64,000 nt of DNA from JBQTIY01 sp052387675 (lineage in GTDB: Bacteria > Planctomycetota > B15-G4). Made by a program: the position numbers and the translations under genes. Within the stretch, counting starts at the first letter, position 1; each line of letters begins with the position of its first letter. The notes beneath the pieces were generated by a model. That model had not been told where the DNA came from. It ran no database searches and saw only the letters and a program-made list of their open reading frames with translations. Below are positions 59,536 through 64,000 of this stretch, piece by piece. Location: positions 6,584 through 70,583 of the forward strand of contig JBQTIY010000014.1 of assembly GCA_052387675.1 (NCBI GenBank), given 5' to 3'.

Positions 59536-59541
59536 TAGACT
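59536..59541 (+). promoter_or_regulatory. Extended -10 of the AhpD-like selenoprotein gene (leaderless)
   Basis: ATTGC-TAGACT is followed by seven bases (TTCGAGC) and the ATG at 59549. It lies inside the 16-base spacer and first codons shared with the divergent lipoprotein gene. Confidence 0.55.
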
Positions 59542-59548
59542 TTCGAGC

Positions 59549-60133
59549 ATGGCCTTCATCTCCACGGTGCCGCCCGACGAGGCCGGCGGTGATCTCGCGC
59601 GGATCTATGCCGCCGCTGTCCAGCGCGCGGGCCGAGTTTACAAAATCCTCGAGTTGCAGAGCCCCAATCCCACAGTGCTGGCCGCGTCGCTTGAGCTCTA
59701 CCGCGCGATCATGATGGGCCCCTCGCCGCTCACGCGCGTGGAGCGCGAGTCCATCGCCGTGGTCGTCTCGCGCACCAACGAATGCTTTTACTGAGTGCAG
59801 GCCCACCAGGCCGACCTCCGTGTCGAGGTCGAACAGCAGCTCAAGCAGGAGCAGGTGCCGGAGGCGGCCAAGCTGGCGGCGCAGTTCGCGGCGGACATCG
59901 CCGCGCAGGGCAGTGAGGCCGCGCCCGATAGCCGGCTGCGCGCGCTCTTGCAGTATGCCGAGCGCCTGGCGCTGCGGCCGGCGGAGACCAGCGAGGCGCA
60001 CATCACGGCGCTGCGTGAGGCGGGACTGGACGACCGCGCCATCCACGACGCGGCCCAGGCGGCGGCCTACTTCGCCTATATCAATCGCATCGCCGATGGC
60101 TTGGGTGTGGACCTCGAGCCGGAGATGACGTGA
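59549..60133 (+). CDS. AhpD-like peroxidase-related selenoprotein (in-frame TGA = Sec82)
   Basis: Reading the TGA at 59792-59794 as selenocysteine gives a 194-residue carboxymuconolactone-decarboxylase/AhpD-fold protein of the peroxidase-related group. The active site reads E-C79-F-Y-U82-V-Q-A-H86, the exact pattern of the CxxC-x3-H motif with Sec as the second residue, which is the peroxidatic Cys in mycobacterial AhpD. The frame continues for 112 codons in normal family sequence (ALREAGLDDRAIHDAAQAAAYFAYINRIADGLGV). A strong SECIS-like hairpin follows the TGA. Its stop overlaps the GTG of the following ALDH gene. Confidence 0.9.
59812..59831 (+). promoter_or_regulatory. Bacterial SECIS-like hairpin of the AhpD-like gene
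   Basis: CGACCTC (59812-59818) and GAGGTCG (59825-59831) form a perfect seven-base-pair stem with the six-base loop CGTGTC. The loop starts 25 bases after the TGA and has G at its second position, matching the bacterial SECIS consensus of a short stem with a G in the first two loop positions at this distance. Confidence 0.75.
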
Positions 60134-61608
60134 GCCGGCCGGGCGAGACCGGTGCGGCCGGCGCGGCCGCGCGGCAGGGCGTCGCCGCCGGAGACGCTGC
60201 GGCCGGAGAGCTTTTGAGCGTCGATCCGGCGACGGGGCAGCCGATCAGCAGCCGAGCCCAAGCGAGCGCTGCGGAAGTGCAGGTCGCGCTTGAGAGGGCT
60301 CAGCGTGCCGCGGCGGCTTGGGAGCAGACGGGGCTGGCAGAGCGGGCCGCCGTGCTGGCCGCTCTGGCGCCCGTGCTGCGCGCCGAGAGTGAGGCGCTAG
60401 CGCGACTCATGGCGCGCGAGATGGGCAAGCCGCTCCCGCAGGGCCGCGCCGAGATAGAGAAGTGCGCCAGTGCTTGCGAATACCTGGCGGCCACTGGACC
60501 GGCGTTGCTCGCCGATGAGCCGGTGCGCACAGAAGCGGCGCGCAGCTTCGTGAGTTACCGGCCGCTCGGCGTGCTGCTGGCGATCATGCCCTGGAACTTT
60601 CCCTTCTGGCAGGTGCTGCGTGCCGCCGCGCCGGCCCTGCTCGCCGGCAACGCGGTGCTGCTGAAGCACAGCTCCAATGTGCAAGGCTGCGCGGGCGCTC
60701 TGACCGAGCTGCTGCGCGGCGCCTTCCGGCGGCACGGCCTGCCGCCGGAGTTGGCCGAAGGACTGTTCACCAATCTGCCCATCGCGGGAGCGCGCGCGAG
60801 CGCACTCATCGCCGCGCCGCAGATCGCCGCGGTGACGCTCACGGGTTCGACGCCGGCCGGGCGCGAGGTCGCGGCGGCCGCGGGCGCAGCGCTGAAGCCC
60901 TGCGTACTCGAACTGGGCGGCAGCGATCCCTACTTGGTGCTCGCGGATGCCGATCTCGAACTTGCCGCCGAGGCCTGCGCCACGTCGCGCCTGATCAATG
61001 CCGGCCAGAGCTGCATCGCAGCGAAACGGATGATCGTCGTGCGCGAAGTGCTGGCCGAGTTCACCGAAGCCTTCGTGGCGGCCATGGCGCGGCGGCGCTC
61101 GGGCGCGCCGCTGGCCGCGGGAGCCGAGGCCGATCCGGATCTGGGCCCGCTGGCCCGGCATGATCTGCGCGACGCCTTGCACGACCAAGTGCTGCGCAGC
61201 GTGGCACGGGGCGCGCGCTGCCTGCTCGGCGGGGACGTCCCCGCCGGCCCGGGAGCCTTCTATCCGCCCACCGTGCTGGCCGACGTGCGCCCGGGGCAGG
61301 CCGCCTTCGACGAGGAGACCTTTGGCCCCGTGGCCGCGCTGGTGCCTGCGCGCGATGAAGACGAGGCTCTGCGACTCGCGGCGGCCACGCCCTTCGGGCT
61401 CGGCGCGGCCGTGTTCACACGCGATGCCGCACGCGGCGAGCGGCTCGCGAAGGAGCGCCTGCAGGCAGGCTCCTGCTTCGTGAACGACTTCGTGCGCAGC
61501 GACCCGCGTCTGCCCTTCGGCGGCATCAAGGCCAGCGGCTTCGGCCGCGAACTCGCCGCTCAGGGCCTGCGCGAGTTCGTCAACGTGAAGACGGTCTGGG
61601 TGCGCTAG
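60130..61608 (+). CDS. Succinate-semialdehyde-dehydrogenase-like aldehyde dehydrogenase
   Basis: A 492-residue aldehyde dehydrogenase with the YneI/Sad-like look. The catalytic Cys is in NAGQSCIAAKR and the general-base Glu in VLELGGSDP. NAD(P)-binding features (MPWNFPFWQ, TLTGSTPAGRE) and the C-terminal LPFGGIKASGFGRE motif are typical of this branch. Coupling to the AhpD-like selenoprotein (GTGA overlap) suggests joint expression, for example in handling reactive aldehydes and peroxides. Its TAG stop shares CTAG with the phoU stop. Confidence 0.9.
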   Translation: MSRPGETGAAGAAARQGVAAGDAAAGELLSVDPATGQPISSRAQASAAEVQVALERAQRAAAAWEQTGLAERAAVLAALAPVLRAESEALARLMAREMGKPLPQGRAEIEKCASACEYLAATGPALLADEPVRTEAARSFVSYRPLGVLLAIMPWNFPFWQVLRAAAPALLAGNAVLLKHSSNVQGCAGALTELLRGAFRRHGLPPELAEGLFTNLPIAGARASALIAAPQIAAVTLTGSTPAGREVAAAAGAALKPCVLELGGSDPYLVLADADLELAAEACATSRLINAGQSCIAAKRMIVVREVLAEFTEAFVAAMARRRSGAPLAAGAEADPDLGPLARHDLRDALHDQVLRSVARGARCLLGGDVPAGPGAFYPPTVLADVRPGQAAFDEETFGPVAALVPARDEDEALRLAAATPFGLGAAVFTRDAARGERLAKERLQAGSCFVNDFVRSDPRLPFGGIKASGFGRELAAQGLREFVNVKTVWVR

Positions 61609-62303
61609 CCGCCGCGGCCCGGCGATCCGCGGCCCGTCTCGGCCGGGGCCGGCGGCAGTTCGCGGTGCCGCACGTTCTCGCCAGTGATCAGCCAGATCAC
61701 GTCTTCGGCCATGTTGCAGACGAGGTCCCCCACCCGCTCCAGCTCGCGTGAGATGCGGAAGACATGCAGCGCCGAGCCGATCTCGCCGCGCTCGCCGAGC
61801 ATGTCGGCCACCTCGTGGCGCACCGTGCGGTCGAGCGCATCCACATCAGCATCGCGGCGCACCACCGCCCGCGCCGCTTCCAGATCCTGATCGAGAAAGG
61901 CCTGAAAGACCTGCCGGCTGTTGCCGACCACGCGCTCGGCGAGGTCGAGCAAGTGCTGCGGGATGCGGCCGCCCCGCCGCACGATGCGGCTGCCCAGCCA
62001 GGCCACGTTGGCGGCGTGGTCGGCAGTGCGCTCCAGGTCGTGATTGAGCTTGAGCAGCGTGATGAGCAGGCGCATGTCGTGCGCCACGGGGTGATAGAGC
62101 GTGATGAGACGCACCACCTCGGCCTCGATGGCGACCTCCTGGCGGTCCACGCGGTCGTCGCCGTCCACGACGCGCTGGGCGAGCGCCGTGTCGCGGTCGC
62201 GCAGCGTCTCCCGCGCGCGCTCCAGCGCCTCGAAGCAGAGCGCCGCATGGGCGCTGAAGTCGCGGCGCAGACGGGTCAGCTCCTGCTCGAAGTGCTCGCT
62301 CAC
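61605..62303 (-). CDS. phoU: Phosphate transport regulator PhoU
   Basis: A 232-residue protein of two three-helix PhoU repeats that links the Pst transporter to the PhoR kinase. The repeat signatures LERTADHAANVA and LERVGDLVCNMAEDVIWL carry the acidic metal-binding motifs. The GTG at 62303, seven bases after the pstB stop, was chosen as start; longer forms would read into pstB. It ends in a Pro/Gly-rich tail. Confidence 0.92.
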   Translation of the reverse strand: MSEHFEQELTRLRRDFSAHAALCFEALERARETLRDRDTALAQRVVDGDDRVDRQEVAIEAEVVRLITLYHPVAHDMRLLITLLKLNHDLERTADHAANVAWLGSRIVRRGGRIPQHLLDLAERVVGNSRQVFQAFLDQDLEAARAVVRRDADVDALDRTVRHEVADMLGERGEIGSALHVFRISRELERVGDLVCNMAEDVIWLITGENVRHRELPPAPAETGRGSPGRGG

Positions 62304-62310
62304 CGCGCGC

Positions 62311-63291
62311 TCATCCGAAGCGCCCGGAGATGTAGTCCTCCGTCTCCTTGCGATGCGGCGCGGTGAACATGTCAAGTGTGGGCCCGTACTCGATGAGCCG
62401 GCCGCGGTACATGAAGGCCGTGAAGTCGCTCGTGCGGCTGGCCTGCTGCATGTTGTGCGTGACGATCAGCACCGAGTAGCTGCCCTTGAGCTCGGCAATG
62501 AGGTCCTCGATGCGGCCCGTGGCGATGGGGTCGAGCGCCGAGCAGGGCTCGTCCATGAGCAGCACTTCGGGCTCGGCCGCGATGGCGCGCGCAATGCAGA
62601 GGCGCTGCTGCTGTCCGCCTGAGAGGCCCAGGCCGCTGCTGTGCAGGCGGTCCTTGACCTCTTCCCAGAGTGCCGCGCCGCGCAGGCTGCGCTCGCAGAC
62701 TTCGTCCAGCACGCGCCGGTCGCGCTCGCCGTCGATGCGCAGCGCGTAGACCACGTTTTCGTAGATGCTCATGGGGAAGGGGTTGGACTTCTGGAAGACC
62801 ATGCCCATGCGCTTGCGCAGCTCGATGACGTCCACGCCCGGCGCGTAGATCGAATCGCCGTTGAGGCGCATGCCGCCCTCGATGCGAATGCTCTCGATGA
62901 GATCGTTCAGGCGGTTCACCGAGCGCAGCAGCGTGGACTTGCCGCAGCCCGAAGGGCCGATGAGCGCGGTGACTTTGCCCCGCGGAATGGCCATGCCGAT
63001 GGAGTAGAGCGCTTGGGCCGCGCCATACCAGAGCGAAAAGCCGTCCACCTGGAGCACCGGTTCCTCGCGCGCCACCGCCTTGTGCGTGTCGGTGTCGACC
63101 TGGCGGCCCTTCTCGATGGCCTCAAGCAGCTCCGACACGCGTTCCGTGCGGCGGGCGACGAGCGGCTCGCCGGTGTCCTCGGGCGGAAACATGCTGGGAA
63201 TCTCCGAGGGTGTACGCGGGGGCAAGCCGGGCGCGCCGCGCTCAGTCGGCCGGCGACCGGGGCGGTCCGTGGGTCCGTTGTGAGTGTCCAT
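62311..63291 (-). CDS. pstB: Phosphate ABC transporter ATP-binding protein PstB
   Basis: A 326-residue ATPase of the high-affinity phosphate importer. Walker A GPSGCGKST, the ABC signature GLSGGQQQRLCIARAI and the Walker B/D-loop LLMDEPCSALDP are intact. The first ~75 residues are a non-conserved Pro/Arg-rich extension before FSLWYGAAQAL; a later start is possible. Its ATG overlaps the pstA stop by one base. The order pstA-pstB-phoU is the standard pst layout. Confidence 0.95.
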   Translation of the reverse strand: MDTHNGPTDRPGRRPTERGAPGLPPRTPSEIPSMFPPEDTGEPLVARRTERVSELLEAIEKGRQVDTDTHKAVAREEPVLQVDGFSLWYGAAQALYSIGMAIPRGKVTALIGPSGCGKSTLLRSVNRLNDLIESIRIEGGMRLNGDSIYAPGVDVIELRKRMGMVFQKSNPFPMSIYENVVYALRIDGERDRRVLDEVCERSLRGAALWEEVKDRLHSSGLGLSGGQQQRLCIARAIAAEPEVLLMDEPCSALDPIATGRIEDLIAELKGSYSVLIVTHNMQQASRTSDFTAFMYRGRLIEYGPTLDMFTAPHRKETEDYISGRFG

Positions 63292-64000
63292 TAGAACTTC
63301 CCCGTCACGTAGCGGGAACGCAGGCGCGTGCGCACCGTAATCGCCGTCACGTTGAGCACAACCACCAGACCGATCAGCAAGAGAGTCGTCGTGTAGACCA
63401 TGGGCTTGGCGGCCTCGCTGTTCTGGCTTTGAAAACCGAGGTCGTAGATATGAAAGCCCAGGTGCATAAAGCTGCGTTCAAGGTGCAGGAAGGGGAAGTG
63501 CCCGTCGAGGGGCAGTTCGGGCGCCAGCTTGACCGCGCCCACGAGCATGAGCGGCGCGACTTCGCCGGCCCCGCGCGCCAGCGCCAGGATGAAGCCGGTC
63601 ATGATGCCGGGCATGGCGCGCGGCAGCACGATGCGCTGGATGGTCTGCCATTTCGACGCGCCGCAGGCGAGCGAGCCTTCGCGCATCGAGCGCGGCACGG
63701 CGGCCAGCGCCTCTTCGGTGGCCACGATCACCACCGGCACGGTCAGGAGCGCCAGCGTCAGCGACGACCACAAAAGACCGCCGGTGCCGAAGGTGGGGCT
63801 GGGCAGCCGCTCGGGGAAAAACAACTGGTCGATGGCGCCGCCGAGGAAATAGGCGAAGAAGCCGAGGCCGAACACGCCGTAGACGATCGACGGCACGCCG
63901 GCGAGGTTGTTGACGCAAATGCGCACCGCCGCGACGATGCGGCCCTGGCGCGCGTATTCGCGCAGGTAAAGCGCGGTGATGACGCCGAACGGCGCCACCG
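63291..64000 (-). CDS. pstA: Phosphate ABC transporter permease PstA (partial)
   Basis: Runs off the right edge of the window, so the N-terminal part is missing. The visible ~236 residues hold the last transmembrane helices and the permease EAA-type loop RSMREGSLACGASKWQTIQRIVLPRAMPGIMTG. The segment AVRICVNNLAGVPSIVYG is typical of PstA. A region with HLERSFMHLGFHIYDLGFQSQNS near the end is a periplasmic insertion common in this family. It precedes pstB. Confidence 0.95.
   Translation of the reverse strand, partial: VAPFGVITALYLREYARQGRIVAAVRICVNNLAGVPSIVYGVFGLGFFAYFLGGAIDQLFFPERLPSPTFGTGGLLWSSLTLALLTVPVVIVATEEALAAVPRSMREGSLACGASKWQTIQRIVLPRAMPGIMTGFILALARGAGEVAPLMLVGAVKLAPELPLDGHFPFLHLERSFMHLGFHIYDLGFQSQNSEAAKPMVYTTTLLLIGLVVVLNVTAITVRTRLRSRYVTGKF

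Noticed and set aside
59792..59794. TGA as a nonsense mutation making a pseudogene
   Set aside because: The reading frame after it is intact for 112 family-like codons, the TGA sits exactly at the active-site Cys, and a SECIS-like hairpin follows. A second, independent case occurs at 29496.
29496..59794. Genome-wide recoding of TGA to an ordinary amino acid
   Set aside because: TGA is the normal stop of many genes here (larB, larC, hscB, hscA and others), so only selected TGA codons are read through.

Overview
This is a high-GC (roughly two-thirds G+C), gene-dense bacterial chromosome segment with about 53 protein genes and no recognisable tRNA, rRNA, CRISPR array, insertion sequence or prophage. 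Many genes overlap by 1-4 bases (ATGA, GTGA, TGATG). The gene set is respiratory Nuo, PPi-type phosphofructokinase, DUF1501/DUF1800 secreted proteins, a CxxCH/TPR lipoprotein, sulfatase-fold lipoproteins, LarBCE and an ISC operon. This suggests a Gram-negative, respiring, Planctomycetota- or Myxococcota-like organism. The full ISC set argues for the latter, so lineage is unproven. At least two genes contain an in-frame TGA exactly where a family cysteine is expected, so the organism very probably makes selenocysteine.

Layout. 1-3526: nuoA-B-C-D-E and the first codons of nuoF (minus strand). 3571-8303: a sulfatase-fold lipoprotein, fdhD and a YdeP/FdhF-like molybdoenzyme, divergent from an M28 peptidase. 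9861-17396: an NCS2-type permease, a large hybrid histidine kinase with HPt partner, a ZIP transporter and a PhoR/PhoB-like two-component pair. 17397-17804: a structured spacer. 17805-24147: ALDH7-like dehydrogenase, seven-heme-motif lipoprotein and larB-larC-larE (nickel-pincer cofactor). 24187-29436: two secreted unknowns, DUF1800 and DUF1501. 29457-30243: an ArsC/Spx-like selenoprotein convergent with a small unknown. 30335-36217: Rrf2 regulator with a clear operator, then iscS-iscU-iscA-hscB-hscA-iscX and a thioesterase. 36240-42695: M61 peptidase, gpsA-plsY, a secreted unknown, a second sulfatase-fold lipoprotein and a QueD/PTPS-like protein. 42889-49840: a small protein with a structured leader, a 1219-residue multidomain flavo-iron-sulfur protein, a second A-type carrier and a degenerate SIR2-STAND protein with an Arg/Gly-rich tail. 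50002-58475: PPi-PFK, a TPR membrane protein, an SGNH protein, a four-CBS protein, an enoyl-CoA-hydratase-family enzyme, a GT-C-like membrane protein and a PuuD-like membrane protein. 58744-64000: a cupredoxin-like lipoprotein divergent from an AhpD-like selenoprotein, an ALDH, then phoU, pstB and partial pstA.

Themes. Redox and metal chemistry dominate: two ISC-type A-carriers, nickel cofactor synthesis, a molybdoenzyme with its sulfur-transfer protein, two selenoproteins, heme and copper lipoproteins, and a large flavo-iron-sulfur reductase. Many genes share one promoter style: an extended -10 close to TGC-TANNNT ending 7-9 bases before the start codon, which predicts leaderless mRNAs. The most unusual items are the two selenoproteins, this promoter pattern and the degenerate SIR2-STAND protein.
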